Source: Polynucleobacter sp. GWA2_45_21
Lineage (GTDB): Bacteria > Pseudomonadota > Gammaproteobacteria > Burkholderiales > Burkholderiaceae
Length of the DNA stretch: 64,000 bases
Direction of reading: 5' to 3'
Assembly: GCF_001830325.1 (NCBI RefSeq)
Contig: NZ_MHZG01000001.1
Location: forward strand, 248,001 to 312,000
Position 1 is the first letter of the stretch, and the number at the start of each line of letters is the position of its first letter. This document shows positions 45,897-55,382 of the stretch, piece by piece. Both the position numbers and the translations under genes were made by a program. Under the pieces are notes generated by a model. It was not told where the DNA came from and made no database searches. It worked only from the letters and a program-made list of their open reading frames with translations.

Positions 45897-46820
45897 TTAC
45901 TTAGCTGCTGCAGTCTTATTGTTAGATAAACCCCAAACATAAGCCGTCAAGAGATGAATCTTCTCTGGACTCAACACTTTGTCTTGAGCTGGCATCATCG
46001 CCATGCGGCCCTTGGTGACAGTCTCAACAATCGCTGCCTCTGAACCACCGTACAACCAGGTTTTATCAGTCAAGTTAGGGGCACCTAAAACAATATTACC
46101 TTTACCATCTGCACCGTGACAGGCCACACAATTGGCCTTAAATACTTCTGCGCCACGAGCAGCCTTCAAGTCATCCGATGGTAAACCTGAAAGGCTACGA
46201 ACATAATTAGCTACATCCACGATTTGCTTACTATCAAGCTGTGGGAATGGAGGCATTACACCAGCGCGACCATTAATCAATGTAGTTTTGATATTTTCTG
46301 GGGAACCGCCATAGAGCCAGTCCTTGTCAGTTAAATTCGGGAAGCCTTTTGCACCACCCGCATCTGAACCATGGCACTGAGCGCAGGAATTCAAGAACAA
46401 ACGTTGACCCATCTCGCGTGCTTTTGGATCAGCAGCAACTTGCTCAATATCCATCTTCACGTATTTCGCGTAGACCGGCTTTAATTCATCGTTGGCCTCT
46501 GTCATAGAGCTCATTAAAGCGCCATCAGTTGTATAACCAACTACACCTGGAAATGAGCCTAAACCTGGGAACAGAACCAAGTAACCCAGCGCAAAGAAAC
46601 AAGATAACAAGAACATCCAAGCCCACCAGCGTGGCAGCGGATTGTTCAGTTCACGCAAATTTCCATCCCAGACATGGCCAGTATCCGCTACTGCGCCATC
46701 TTCTGTATGGATTACCTTAGCTTTGCGCTGCGAAGCTAGTAACCAAATACACCAAACAATACCGACTAATGAAACAAGCGCGATGTAATTACTCCAACCG
46801 CTATTAAAAAAGTCACTCAT
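45897..46820 (-). CDS. ccoP: Cytochrome cbb3 oxidase subunit III, diheme cytochrome c
   Basis: Membrane-anchored diheme c-type subunit of 307 residues that passes electrons to CcoN. Two helices in the N-terminal 85 residues precede two heme-c domains: CAQCHGSD (about residue 141) and CVACHGADG (about 232). The distal Met ligands are in GVMPPFP and AMMPAQ. The start overlaps the ccoQ stop by ATGA, so the two are coupled. Length and order ccoNOQP are typical of proteobacteria. Confidence 0.96.
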   Translation of the reverse strand: MSDFFNSGWSNYIALVSLVGIVWCIWLLASQRKAKVIHTEDGAVADTGHVWDGNLRELNNPLPRWWAWMFLLSCFFALGYLVLFPGLGSFPGVVGYTTDGALMSSMTEANDELKPVYAKYVKMDIEQVAADPKAREMGQRLFLNSCAQCHGSDAGGAKGFPNLTDKDWLYGGSPENIKTTLINGRAGVMPPFPQLDSKQIVDVANYVRSLSGLPSDDLKAARGAEVFKANCVACHGADGKGNIVLGAPNLTDKTWLYGGSEAAIVETVTKGRMAMMPAQDKVLSPEKIHLLTAYVWGLSNNKTAAAK

Positions 46821-46984
46821 GATTTGTCCTTACTAAATTCATCTGGAAGATCAAATGGAAGCTCTGCCGATTCTTCATTGGCTGACTTTCTGCCAGGCGA
46901 CCAGGCCCACCAAACAATCCCAACGAAGAAGACGAGTCCAATTACTGTTGAAAAAGCGGAGAGATAGGCTGTGATCTGTTCCAT
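46817..46984 (-). CDS. ccoQ: Cytochrome cbb3 oxidase small subunit CcoQ
   Basis: A 55-residue single-helix protein starting at ATG 46984: MEQITAYLSAFSTVIGLVFF, then WWAWSPGRK, the CcoQ signature, and an acidic tail. It stabilises the oxidase in the presence of O2 in organisms where it was studied. The TGA overlaps the ccoP ATG. It lies 36 bases after ccoO. Short length explains why simple gene-length filters would miss it. Confidence 0.9.
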   Translation of the reverse strand: MEQITAYLSAFSTVIGLVFFVGIVWWAWSPGRKSANEESAELPFDLPDEFSKDKS

Positions 46985-47020
46985 TTGATTTATATAGTTT
47001 TAAATTAATAACCTTGGTGA

Positions 47021-47671
47021 TTACTTCGTTACCACTTCATCAACCATGATGTAGCGACGATTGACACCCAAACCTTGAAGGTAAGCAATCAAAGCATCTT
47101 CTTCGGTCTTGCCTTCCAACTCTTTAGGAGCTTCTGCAATCATTTCATCGGTGTAAGGAACACCCAAACGACGCATTGCAAGCATATGAGACTGAATAGA
47201 GGAGGCATCAGCAGCATTTTTCTGCAACCAAGGATATCCAGGCATATTGGACTCAGGCACCACATCACGCGGATTACGTAGGTGAATACGATGCCAATCA
47301 TCAGAATAGCGAGCACCAACACGAGCTAAATCAGGACCGGTACGCTTACTACCCCACAAGAATGGATGATCAAATACTGACTCACCAGCTAAAGAATAAG
47401 GACCGTAACGCTCGACTTCAGAACGCAGTGTACGAATCTGTTGTGAGTGGCAACCAACACAACCTTCACGCTGATATACGTCACGGCCAGCTAAACGCAA
47501 TGCTGTATATGGCGCTACGCCAGGACTTGGTTCAGTGGTCGTGTGCTGAAAGAACAATGGAACAATTTGCACCAAGCCAGCAATCGAAACCACAATAATC
47601 GTGGCAATAATTAACCAACCGACGTTTTTCTCAAGCGTTCCGTGGGAAAAGAATTTATTTTCATTAGACAT
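47021..47671 (-). CDS. ccoO: Cytochrome cbb3 oxidase subunit II, monoheme cytochrome c
   Basis: Membrane-anchored monoheme subunit of 216 residues. One helix spans about residues 15-38, and the heme site is [15 protein letters not shown] (about residues 67-81). The axial Met is in [10 protein letters not shown] (about 145). GTLEKNVGW at the start is typical of CcoO. The ATG at 47671 has AAGGAG 6-7 bases upstream; the longer upstream frame into ccoN is not used. It lies between ccoN (10-base gap) and ccoQ. Confidence 0.95.
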   Translation of the reverse strand: MSNENKFFSHGTLEKNVGWLIIATIIVVSIAGLVQIVPLFFQHTTTEPSPGVAPYTALRLAGRDVYQREGCVGCHSQQIRTLRSEVERYGPYSLAGESVFDHPFLWGSKRTGPDLARVGARYSDDWHRIHLRNPRDVVPESNMPGYPWLQKNAADASSIQSHMLAMRRLGVPYTDEMIAEAPKELEGKTEEDALIAYLQGLGVNRRYIMVDEVVTK

Positions 47672-47681
47672 TTTCTTCTCC

Positions 47682-49124
47682 TTAGTGAGCAGTTGCAGAT
47701 GTTTGTGGAATTGAGGCATTCACGAATGTCTTACCAATCACTGTCTTATAAACGTTGTAGGCCATTAAGAACATGCCACTCAAGTAACAGAGGCCACCTA
47801 ATAAACGAATTACGTAGAAGGGGAATGTTGCTTTTACAGATTCAACGAAGCTGTATGTCAAAGTTCCGTCTGGCTCAAAAGCTCTCCACATTAGACCTTG
47901 CATCACTCCAGCAATCCACATCGCAGCGATATACAGAACAACACCGATCGTAGCGATCCAGAAATGCACTTCAATTAAGCGTGTGCTGTACATATCCTTT
48001 TGACCAACTAAACGTGGGATCAAATAGTACAAAGAGCCGATCGTAATCATGGCAACCCATCCAAGAGCGCCTGAGTGAACGTGGCCAATAGTCCAGTCTG
48101 TGTAATGGGACAAACTATTTACAGTCTTGATCGACATCATTGAGCCTTCAAACGTAGACATACCGTAGAAAGACAGTGCTACTACCAAGAATTTCAAGAT
48201 TGGATCGGTGCGCAATTTAAACCAAGCGCCAGATAAAGTCATGATGCCGTTAATCATGCCGCCCCATGATGGGGCCAATAAAATAATGGAGAACACGGTT
48301 CCCAATGACTGAGTCCAGTCTGGCAGGGAAGTATGTTGTAAATGGTGAGGACCCGCCCACATGTATGTGAAGTTCAAAGCCCAGAAGTGAACGATGGACA
48401 AACGATATGAGTAGATTGGACGCTCTGCTTGCTTAGGAATGAAGTAGTACATCATGCCCAAGAAGCTGGTGGTGAGGAAGAAGCCAACCGCATTATGGCC
48501 ATACCACCACTGAACCATGGCATCTTGCACACCAGCATATGCAGAATAAGATTTCCACAGGCTTGCTGGCATTTCTAAGTTATTAAAAATATGCAGAATT
48601 GCAATGGTCAGAATGTAGGCACCGAAGAACCAATTGGAAACATAAATATGTTTTGTTTTGCGCTTCATGATGGTGCCGAAGAACACTACTGCATAAGCTA
48701 CCCAAACTAATGTAATGAGCACATCAATTGGCCACTCTAATTCAGCATATTCCTTTGAAGTTGAATAACCCAAAGGCAATGTAATGGCCGCCAAAACAAT
48801 AACCAACTGCCAGCCCCAGAAAGTGAAAGCAGCTAACTTGTCACAAAAAAGTCGTGCCTGACAAGTGCGCTGCACAATGTAATAAGAAGTCGCAAATAAG
48901 GCCGATCCACCAAATGCGAAAATTACCGCATTGGTATGCAAAGGACGTAAACGACCATAGCTTAACCAAGGGATATTGAGTGTGATATCAGGCCAAATGA
49001 GCTGCGCAGCGAGGATAACCCCCACGAGCATGCCCACAATTCCCCAAAGTACCGTAACGATGGCAAATTGGCTGACAACCTTGTAATTGAAGGTATCTTG
49101 ATTGCTCCCCACGGTAATTCCCAT
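47682..49124 (-). CDS. ccoN: Cytochrome cbb3 oxidase subunit I (catalytic)
   Basis: The heme-copper catalytic subunit, 480 residues with about 12 helices, reduces O2 at high affinity. Low-spin and CuB histidines appear in [14 protein letters not shown] (about residue 60), [12 protein letters not shown] (about 205) and [13 protein letters not shown] (about 257-269), and the proximal heme ligand region is [17 protein letters not shown] (about 335-351). The ATG at 49124 is chosen for AGGAGA 5 bases upstream; a TTG further up lacks a site. First gene of the ccoNOQPG-fixH operon, with an FNR box 82 bases upstream. Confidence 0.97.
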   Translation of the reverse strand: MGITVGSNQDTFNYKVVSQFAIVTVLWGIVGMLVGVILAAQLIWPDITLNIPWLSYGRLRPLHTNAVIFAFGGSALFATSYYIVQRTCQARLFCDKLAAFTFWGWQLVIVLAAITLPLGYSTSKEYAELEWPIDVLITLVWVAYAVVFFGTIMKRKTKHIYVSNWFFGAYILTIAILHIFNNLEMPASLWKSYSAYAGVQDAMVQWWYGHNAVGFFLTTSFLGMMYYFIPKQAERPIYSYRLSIVHFWALNFTYMWAGPHHLQHTSLPDWTQSLGTVFSIILLAPSWGGMINGIMTLSGAWFKLRTDPILKFLVVALSFYGMSTFEGSMMSIKTVNSLSHYTDWTIGHVHSGALGWVAMITIGSLYYLIPRLVGQKDMYSTRLIEVHFWIATIGVVLYIAAMWIAGVMQGLMWRAFEPDGTLTYSFVESVKATFPFYVIRLLGGLCYLSGMFLMAYNVYKTVIGKTFVNASIPQTSATAH

Positions 49125-49206
49125 GGTCTCTCCTTTTTTTGTGACCAAACAGCGACATAATCCAAATAGACTGCTGTCATTATCAAAGTAAGGTCGAGGG
49201 TGTGTT

Positions 49207-49220
49207 TTGATCTATGTCAA
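49207..49220 (-). promoter_or_regulatory. FNR/Anr box upstream of ccoN
   Basis: TTGATCTATGTCAA matches TTGAT-N4-ATCAA with one mismatch in the second half. Its centre is about 89 bases before the ccoN ATG. This fits a promoter activated under low oxygen by the FNR encoded at 43177. Confidence 0.75.
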
Positions 49221-49303
49221 AAAGGATGCCTGCATTTACGATTTACAGAAACTGCTGTATTAAGGCGTAATTGCTAACTAATTGATAAATATAGATTTTT
49301 TAG

Positions 49304-49474
49304 TTAGTTATCACTAACATTTTTAGATTTAGGCGTATCGTCATCCATCAAAATCGCCTCACCCGGCCCCTCTAAATCATCAAACTGACCTGCCTTCACA
49401 GACCAGAAGAAAATCCAGGCCAAAAGACCAATTAAGAGCAATGAAATGGGGATTAAGAGAAAAAGACTTTCCAT
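49304..49474 (-). CDS. ccoS: cbb3 oxidase maturation protein CcoS
   Basis: A 56-residue protein starting at ATG 49474: one N-terminal helix (MESLFLLIPISLLLIGLLAW) followed by FFWSVKAGQFDDLEGPGEAIL, the CcoS signature, and a Lys/Asp tail. It is required for cofactor insertion into CcoN in other bacteria. It lies 9 bases after ccoI on the same strand, so ccoI and ccoS form a second assembly unit upstream of ccoN. Its sequence was read by hand from the intergenic gap. Confidence 0.9.
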   Translation of the reverse strand: MESLFLLIPISLLLIGLLAWIFFWSVKAGQFDDLEGPGEAILMDDDTPKSKNVSDN

Positions 49475-49483
49475 CCCTATAGT

Positions 49484-51922
49484 CTAGGCCTTTCTGAGTC
49501 GCCAGGCGTTCAATGTGACTGCCAGGGAAGACAAGGACATGCCGATACCCGCAATCCAGGGATTGACCCAGCCCATCATGGCCGCCGGAATAGCCAAGAG
49601 GTTGTAAACCAGAGCCCAAATCAAGTTTTCTTTAATAATCATTTGAGTTTTGTCTGCCAGCAATAGAGATTTGGCTAGAGGAGCCAAGGAGCTCGCCGTC
49701 AAAATTGCATCTGCACCTGCGGTTGCAAGCGGTGCGCCTGCACCAACCGCAATCGAAACATCTGCTTTTGCTAATAGAGGTGCGTCGTTAATGCCATCTC
49801 CAATCGCCCAAACAAAATGGCCTTCTTTTTGCAAACGCTCAATGTAGTGATATTTATCTTCTGGTGAGCAAGCGCCTTGGAAGCGATCAATCCCAACGTG
49901 ATGAGCCCACCATGACACTGTTGCAGGATCATCTCCAGAAACCAAATGCACGGTGATCTTGCGAGATTTTGCAGCAGCCAATAATTTCTCGAGCCCCGCT
50001 CTCGGAGTATCTAAGAACAAAAAGCTTGCAATCAATCCTTTGTCATCAGCCAGATGCACTTGCCCATATTGCCCTTCTTGCGCAATCTGTTGAGCACCTA
50101 CCCATGCCGCACCTCCCAATCGATATAAACCGGAGCTCAAGCCTTTACCCAATTGATTGGTAACAGGCTCAGCTAAGTTTTTCAGTGGGCAATTTTCAGT
50201 TTCAGCTGCACGCAACAAAGAAAGTGCCAGAGGATGTTTTTGCCCAGCCTCCATTGATGCGGCAATACCCAGTACATCTGCTCTAGAAAACTCTGAGCGC
50301 GCAATCAGCACCTCTTTTAATTCTGGCTGCCCCATGGTGAGAGTGCCAGTCTTATCCAAGACCAAGTCGGTAGTTTTGACCAAACCTTCCAGTACATGGC
50401 CGCGCACAATTAATAAACCCAATTTGGTTACGGCACCTTGGGCTGCAGCCATGGCTGTTGGAACGGCAAGCGATAAAGCGCATGGACAACTAGCAACGAG
50501 AACTGAAACTAAAACTGTCCACGCTCTGCTGGGATCGACATACCACCAAATTGCAGAAGACAGAAATGCCACGATTAATAAGAAACCAACAAAGTATCCA
50601 GCCCACTTCTCTGCCAGACTAAGCATCAAAGGCTTCGCTTGTAATGCTTGATCCAGTAATGAAGCAATGCCTGCGATACGAGTTGATTGACCTACCGCAT
50701 CAATTCTCATGAGCATGGGATTCAGAATATTGTGCGTACCTGCATACACACGATCACCAATCTTTTTATCAATGGGTTTTGATTCGCCAGTCAGCAGTGA
50801 CTCATCTAAAGCGCTCTCGCATTCAATCAATATGCCATCAGCTGGGACCACATCACCAGGTGGAACACGAAGCACCTCACCAGGGTTGCAATTAATAACC
50901 GGAACAATCTCTACTTGCTGAGATGCGGGATAGTTGGGCAACCTCTCACAAGTGGCGGGCAACTGTTTTGCTAAAGCCTCTGCCCCACCCTGCGCATCTT
51001 GACGTGCTAATAACTCTACATAACGTGCCGCCAAGATAAAGGCAACAAACATGGTGATGGAGTCAAAGTAGCCTTGACCTGAGCCGGTAGCAAGGTTCAC
51101 GGTACCAGCAGAAAATGCTAGAGCTAAAGCTAGGGCAATAGGAACATCCATGCCCAACATATGCGTCTGACGAAATGAGGCAACGCTTCGCCATGCAGCC
51201 TGAAAAATCGGACCAGCTGAATACACCATCACTGGAACAGTGAGAGCCCAACTAGTCCAACCCAGCAAGAGGTCATACTCAGCGGTAATATCACTATCAC
51301 CTACGTATGTTGGCCAGGCATACATCATGACTTGCATCATGCCTAATAAAGCAACGCCTAGTCTCGTCAGCAACTGACGGCGTTCTTTCTTGGATTTTTC
51401 AATTGACAGTGAAGGCTCAAATGGCCAAGCCTCGTAACCAATGCGCTCCACTTCAAATAGCAAACGCGCTAAGCTGGTTTGCTCAGGAGAAAACTCTGCC
51501 TTGACCTTTTGACTTACGTAATTAATCTGCACATCTTTCACGCCAGGAATGCGCCTGAGATGTTGCTCACATAACCATACACAAGCAGCACAGCGAATCT
51601 TCTCAAGTCGCAAAGTCGTTTCTAGATTACCCTCCTCACCACTGGGTCGAGTGTATCTTACCAACAAAGAGGGATCGTCATAAGGAGTAAGGCTGTCTGG
51701 AATTTCATTGGAAGCAAGGTAAGCGGCAGGCTTATCACTTGACTGTGCACGACGTGCATAGAACACTTCCAAACCTTCACCATGAATAGTTTGCGCAATT
51801 GCCATGCAACCAGCACAACAGAATTTTCTGCTGACCCCTCCCAATTCAATTTCATAAGAGTCATCCGGAAGAATAAAACTTCCACAGTGATAGCAGCTAT
51901 TACTTGGCATGCTAGAGCTCAT
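49484..51922 (-). CDS. ccoI: CcoI copper-transporting P-type ATPase
   Basis: P1B-type copper ATPase of 812 residues that supplies copper for cbb3 oxidase. The N-terminus has a Cys-rich block (CYHCG and CCAGC, about residues 10-39) then an HMA domain with KIRCAACVWLC (about 108-118). Helices flank the membrane CPC motif (ASCPCALSLA, about 480), the phosphorylation site DKTGTLT (about 522) and GDGINDAPLL (about 705). It is followed by ccoS. A role in assembly, distinct from CopA efflux, is inferred from position and the N-terminal Cys block. Confidence 0.94.
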   Translation of the reverse strand: MSSSMPSNSCYHCGSFILPDDSYEIELGGVSRKFCCAGCMAIAQTIHGEGLEVFYARRAQSSDKPAAYLASNEIPDSLTPYDDPSLLVRYTRPSGEEGNLETTLRLEKIRCAACVWLCEQHLRRIPGVKDVQINYVSQKVKAEFSPEQTSLARLLFEVERIGYEAWPFEPSLSIEKSKKERRQLLTRLGVALLGMMQVMMYAWPTYVGDSDITAEYDLLLGWTSWALTVPVMVYSAGPIFQAAWRSVASFRQTHMLGMDVPIALALALAFSAGTVNLATGSGQGYFDSITMFVAFILAARYVELLARQDAQGGAEALAKQLPATCERLPNYPASQQVEIVPVINCNPGEVLRVPPGDVVPADGILIECESALDESLLTGESKPIDKKIGDRVYAGTHNILNPMLMRIDAVGQSTRIAGIASLLDQALQAKPLMLSLAEKWAGYFVGFLLIVAFLSSAIWWYVDPSRAWTVLVSVLVASCPCALSLAVPTAMAAAQGAVTKLGLLIVRGHVLEGLVKTTDLVLDKTGTLTMGQPELKEVLIARSEFSRADVLGIAASMEAGQKHPLALSLLRAAETENCPLKNLAEPVTNQLGKGLSSGLYRLGGAAWVGAQQIAQEGQYGQVHLADDKGLIASFLFLDTPRAGLEKLLAAAKSRKITVHLVSGDDPATVSWWAHHVGIDRFQGACSPEDKYHYIERLQKEGHFVWAIGDGINDAPLLAKADVSIAVGAGAPLATAGADAILTASSLAPLAKSLLLADKTQMIIKENLIWALVYNLLAIPAAMMGWVNPWIAGIGMSLSSLAVTLNAWRLRKA

Positions 51923-51932
51923 GAATATGTCA

Positions 51933-53174
51933 TTAATTGCGAGTAAAGGACTTGCTTACCCAGCCATTGCGGCGTTCATATAGAACAAATAGAACACCCC
52001 AGATCACGATAGCGAAATATGCCCAGACCCAAGCAATTTGCGAGCTACGTGAACCTGTTAAATCAAGCACAAATCCAAAAATCGCCGGACCCAACAAACC
52101 GCCACCAAAACCCATTAAAGAATGGAGGCCCATTGCAGCACCTTTAATATTTTCTTGCGCACTCACCACCAAACCCGCAGTTAAAGTGGCGGAGTCAGCC
52201 ATAATAAAAATCGCGTGCCCCGTGGCCAAAGCAACAATTAACCACCAAGATTGTCCGGTTGATAAAGCCAGCGCCATACCAAATGCTGCACTAGTGAGCA
52301 TGACAATGAAAATCCATTTTTGACGCCCTATTCTTAAGGCAATCTCATTTCCGGTAATGGATGCTGGAACACCAAAAAAGTTAATGACACCAGCAAGGGT
52401 GGTAGCGGTTAAGAGAAAAGAGTCGCCAGTCGTGATTGCACAGAAAGCAAAAAAGGCAACCAACCAGCTACGAGAAGCAAATAGTTCAATCGAATGTACG
52501 GTGTAACCAAAAATAAATCCTGAAGCTGTTTTGTCTTGCAAAACTAAGCGCCATTTTTCCACCGGAAAAATATCATGCAATCGAATATGAATAGGGCCAT
52601 GCCATTTTTCATGAGTGAGTGCAGGGATAAATATCAGCACAATCAATAATGCGATAAATGGACCTAAGGCAATGATTCCAAAAACATAACGCCAACCTAA
52701 GCCATCCAATATCCAGCCTGAGCAAAGATATGAAAAGCCAGTACCAATACCAAAGAACGCGGTATAAAAAGCAATGTGGCGGCTCAACTCTCCAGTCTTA
52801 ATGCGATCAGAAAGAATCTTTAAGCCAGGCATATAGGTGCCCGCTAAACCAGCCCCATTAATCGCCATAAAGATCAGGGCAGTCCAGAAGTTATAAGCAA
52901 GGATCCCCATGCCAAGTAATCCACAGGTAGCTAAAAGACCACCTACAAGATAGACTTTTTTTGCATCGACACGATCTGTCAACGCTGTTGCCAAGGGAAC
53001 CATCAGCATATAGCCGAAGAAAAAAGCGCTCGCAATTAAACCTGACTGCAAATTACTGAGATGCCATTCATCTTGCAATGTTGTTAACACGACAGCGTAG
53101 CAAGCGAAACCTAGTAATGCACAGGTTTGCGCCATCAGCATGAAAGGGGTGTAACCGGTAGGTTTAAAGCGCAT
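51933..53174 (-). CDS. MFS transporter
   Basis: Major facilitator superfamily permease of 413 residues with about 12 helices. LTDRVDAKKVYLVGG after helix 2 is the loop 2-3 motif. GAGLAGTYMPGLKIL and GFGGGLLGPAIFGFVLDLTGS are typical. It starts 5 bases after the 2OG-Fe dioxygenase gene, so the pair is almost certainly co-transcribed; export of the hydroxylated amino acid is a reasonable guess, since the best-known such enzyme sits beside an amino acid exporter. Direct substrate evidence is lacking. Confidence 0.85.
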   Translation of the reverse strand: MRFKPTGYTPFMLMAQTCALLGFACYAVVLTTLQDEWHLSNLQSGLIASAFFFGYMLMVPLATALTDRVDAKKVYLVGGLLATCGLLGMGILAYNFWTALIFMAINGAGLAGTYMPGLKILSDRIKTGELSRHIAFYTAFFGIGTGFSYLCSGWILDGLGWRYVFGIIALGPFIALLIVLIFIPALTHEKWHGPIHIRLHDIFPVEKWRLVLQDKTASGFIFGYTVHSIELFASRSWLVAFFAFCAITTGDSFLLTATTLAGVINFFGVPASITGNEIALRIGRQKWIFIVMLTSAAFGMALALSTGQSWWLIVALATGHAIFIMADSATLTAGLVVSAQENIKGAAMGLHSLMGFGGGLLGPAIFGFVLDLTGSRSSQIAWVWAYFAIVIWGVLFVLYERRNGWVSKSFTRN

Positions 53175-53179
53175 AGGGC

Positions 53180-53935
53180 TTATTGCTGACTACGACCTGG
53201 TGAATCCTGGAAGCCATTCGAACGGAAAGTGAGAACAAGAGTATCCCTATAGCCGTGAGGACCTAAGGGCTGAATGGGAGTCGACTCATGAATCATGCGC
53301 TCATCATTCATGAGCAATAAAGACCAAGGTTCAGAAAGTGTAAATCTCAAACCAGCAGAACCATTTGCATCAAAAATGCGAGTCTCACCACCCTTAATGC
53401 CAACTCGATTGAGCAAAAAGACAGCTACAAAATCCACGCCATCACGATGCGCACCTTCGGGAGTTGGGCGGCCAATTCCATCAGTCGTATCAATCCGAAA
53501 TTGATGCGCTTCAACAAACCAGGTATTGACCTGCTTTACTCCATTCAGAATATGGGCCAGTCCCAACAAAAGAGATTGCCAGGCAGGATTATTCGTGAGC
53601 TGAGCCTGCGAGGGTTCAAACCAACGCTCGATACCGCCATGCAAGGCGTTGTAGTCAACAGACTGCCAATGGGCACGATGCGGCACTATAGCCAGACTGC
53701 CACCCTTTATCTCGAAGCTTGAATGGCGTCGAAATCGATAGCGCCCACCATCTTTTAGATACGGATCACGTGGCAAACCTTCCCAAAACTGGTTGAGACT
53801 TAAGAGCTGCTCTAGATCCACATGGGCTATTTTCGCCACATCCTGTGCGGATAGGACTGCATAACCCTGCTCTCGCAAAGATTGGGGCAACTCTTTGACG
53901 GGAGTCAGCGGGGGCAACAGGCTTGAGAGATTCAT
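53180..53935 (-). CDS. 2-oxoglutarate-Fe(II) dioxygenase, amino-acid-hydroxylase type (PF10014)
   Basis: A 251-residue oxygenase of the 2OG-Fe dioxygenase family that includes Bacillus L-isoleucine 4-hydroxylase. The iron ligands are the His and Asp of GAHRDGVDFVAVF (about residues 159-171) and a distal His in ERMIHESTPI (about 217); the R in RDTLVLTFRSNGF near the end is placed to bind 2-oxoglutarate. GRYRFRRHSSFEI (about 64-76) is also family-like. Coupled by a 5-base gap to an MFS transporter. Its amino acid substrate cannot be identified from the sequence. Confidence 0.85.
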   Translation of the reverse strand: MNLSSLLPPLTPVKELPQSLREQGYAVLSAQDVAKIAHVDLEQLLSLNQFWEGLPRDPYLKDGGRYRFRRHSSFEIKGGSLAIVPHRAHWQSVDYNALHGGIERWFEPSQAQLTNNPAWQSLLLGLAHILNGVKQVNTWFVEAHQFRIDTTDGIGRPTPEGAHRDGVDFVAVFLLNRVGIKGGETRIFDANGSAGLRFTLSEPWSLLLMNDERMIHESTPIQPLGPHGYRDTLVLTFRSNGFQDSPGRSQQ

Positions 53936-53964
53936 AGGCTTATTTTAGGCGTTTAGCAATCAAC

Positions 53965-55290
53965 TTAGGAATGCAAATTCAAACGGCCACGCACCTCTCC
54001 TACATGCCCCTTTAAGTCGTATAGCTCTTTTGCGTCCAGCATGGACACCTTGATATTGCCCACCCTTCTCTCAATATCCGCCAATTCCTTAAAGTTCTTT
54101 TCCTTCAGGTCTGGATTAGCGGCATTTTTCTCTATCACCTTTAGCTCTTCATAAACTCTAGATAACTTGAGTCGCAATAACAAATTCTTGGCTGCAGGAA
54201 TATAGGTAAACAAGGGAATAAAAATCACTAACAGTGGGATAACGATTTTTGCAAATCGCCCAATCCAGACTGCAGTCCAGAAAGGTAAATGGCGATGCAA
54301 TAAAGAAGGTCCGTCCTTCATATAGATTTCTGCATCCACATGCAAAGGAAAATCAAGCCCGGTGCCCGATGGAAACTCTCCTGGCTTTTGTAAATAGGCA
54401 TAGGACTTCAAAATATCGTAAGTGTCGCCAAGCAATAATGTCACCAAAGCAGGACTGATGCCCTCCTTACCTACCAAAGTAGCTGTTGCTGCCAAGACCT
54501 GAATATCTTGGCGAGGCAAGTCATACGCAATACTGACCACTCCACGCGGGACTGTTACCTTAGAAAGAAATGGGAATAAATGAACATAAGCTTCAGCCTG
54601 CTCAAAACTCATTAAGCGGATGCCGGGAGTTTCGTAAAAATTTTTAAGTAAAGGTGCTTCAGCAGCGCTCACTAAAAAAATGGCGTCCAACTCCCCTTTT
54701 TTGAACTTTTCTAATGCCTCCAGTGGCTTGAGCTTTTCAGCGCGAATATCGTTCATACCGATTCCGCTTACCTCCAGCAATTTCGAGGCTAAATTTAAGG
54801 TGCCACTTCCTTCATTGCCGATGGAGACGCGCTTGCCTTTCAGTTGACTCAGCAGACCCAAGCGACCAGCCTCGTTAGGAAAACTAGCCTCTCGATACCA
54901 AACCCATACAGGCTCATAAAACAGTCCTGCAATAGAAACCAGGTTGGGATGTTGAGATAAATCTGCCACTCCACCTTGAACCATTGCAAAATCGATACCT
55001 GAATGCGGATCATTTAATAAGGCCAAGTTATCACTTGTGCCACCAGTGGTTCTCAAGCGCAGAGAAATTCTTTCCTCAGCAAGCTCTTTCTGAAGTCTTT
55101 CACCAAACTGCTGATACAAGCCAGTAGGAAAGCCTGTTGCCAATTCGATGGACCTGGGGGGTGGTGGCACCAAAACCCACAAGGTGGCAAAAAGTATCGC
55201 CACCAGTACTAAAAAGGCTACGCCGAATGCGATAGGGTTATAGATATTTTTGCGTATGAAGTCCATAAGAATTCTTCTTGTTTTTGCCAT
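53965..55290 (-). CDS. Membrane-anchored TAXI-type solute-binding protein
   Basis: A 441-residue protein with a TAXI receptor domain (about residues 45-320; ELATGFPTGLYQQFGERLQ, GKRVSIGNEGSGTLNLASKLLE, FLVSAAEAPLLKNFY) placed between an N-terminal helix (about 15-37) and a C-terminal helix (about 340-365) followed by a charged coiled-coil-like tail. No TRAP permease lies next to it, so it either serves another permease or has a sensing role. The start at ATG 55290 is taken; ATG 55266 is an alternative that leaves the same anchor. It is divergent from an SDR gene. Confidence 0.85.
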   Translation of the reverse strand: MAKTRRILMDFIRKNIYNPIAFGVAFLVLVAILFATLWVLVPPPPRSIELATGFPTGLYQQFGERLQKELAEERISLRLRTTGGTSDNLALLNDPHSGIDFAMVQGGVADLSQHPNLVSIAGLFYEPVWVWYREASFPNEAGRLGLLSQLKGKRVSIGNEGSGTLNLASKLLEVSGIGMNDIRAEKLKPLEALEKFKKGELDAIFLVSAAEAPLLKNFYETPGIRLMSFEQAEAYVHLFPFLSKVTVPRGVVSIAYDLPRQDIQVLAATATLVGKEGISPALVTLLLGDTYDILKSYAYLQKPGEFPSGTGLDFPLHVDAEIYMKDGPSLLHRHLPFWTAVWIGRFAKIVIPLLVIFIPLFTYIPAAKNLLLRLKLSRVYEELKVIEKNAANPDLKEKNFKELADIERRVGNIKVSMLDAKELYDLKGHVGEVRGRLNLHS

Positions 55291-55320
55291 TATGCCCCGA
55301 GCCCACAGATCAAGAGCGGA

Positions 55321-55357
55321 ATGAATTCATCCCGATTCATTTAGGATAAGATGAATC
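55321..55357. promoter_or_regulatory. Candidate operator upstream of the SDR gene
   Basis: ATGAATTCAT (perfect palindrome, 55321-55330) is followed by GATTCAT and ATGAATC arms with a 10-base spacer (55334-55357). Four ATGAAT-type half-sites in 37 bases suggest a regulator site in this divergent promoter region. TTAGGAT also repeats at 55341 and 55372. Confidence 0.45.
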
Positions 55358-55382
55358 TTTTAAAAGAACCCTTAGGATCGAA

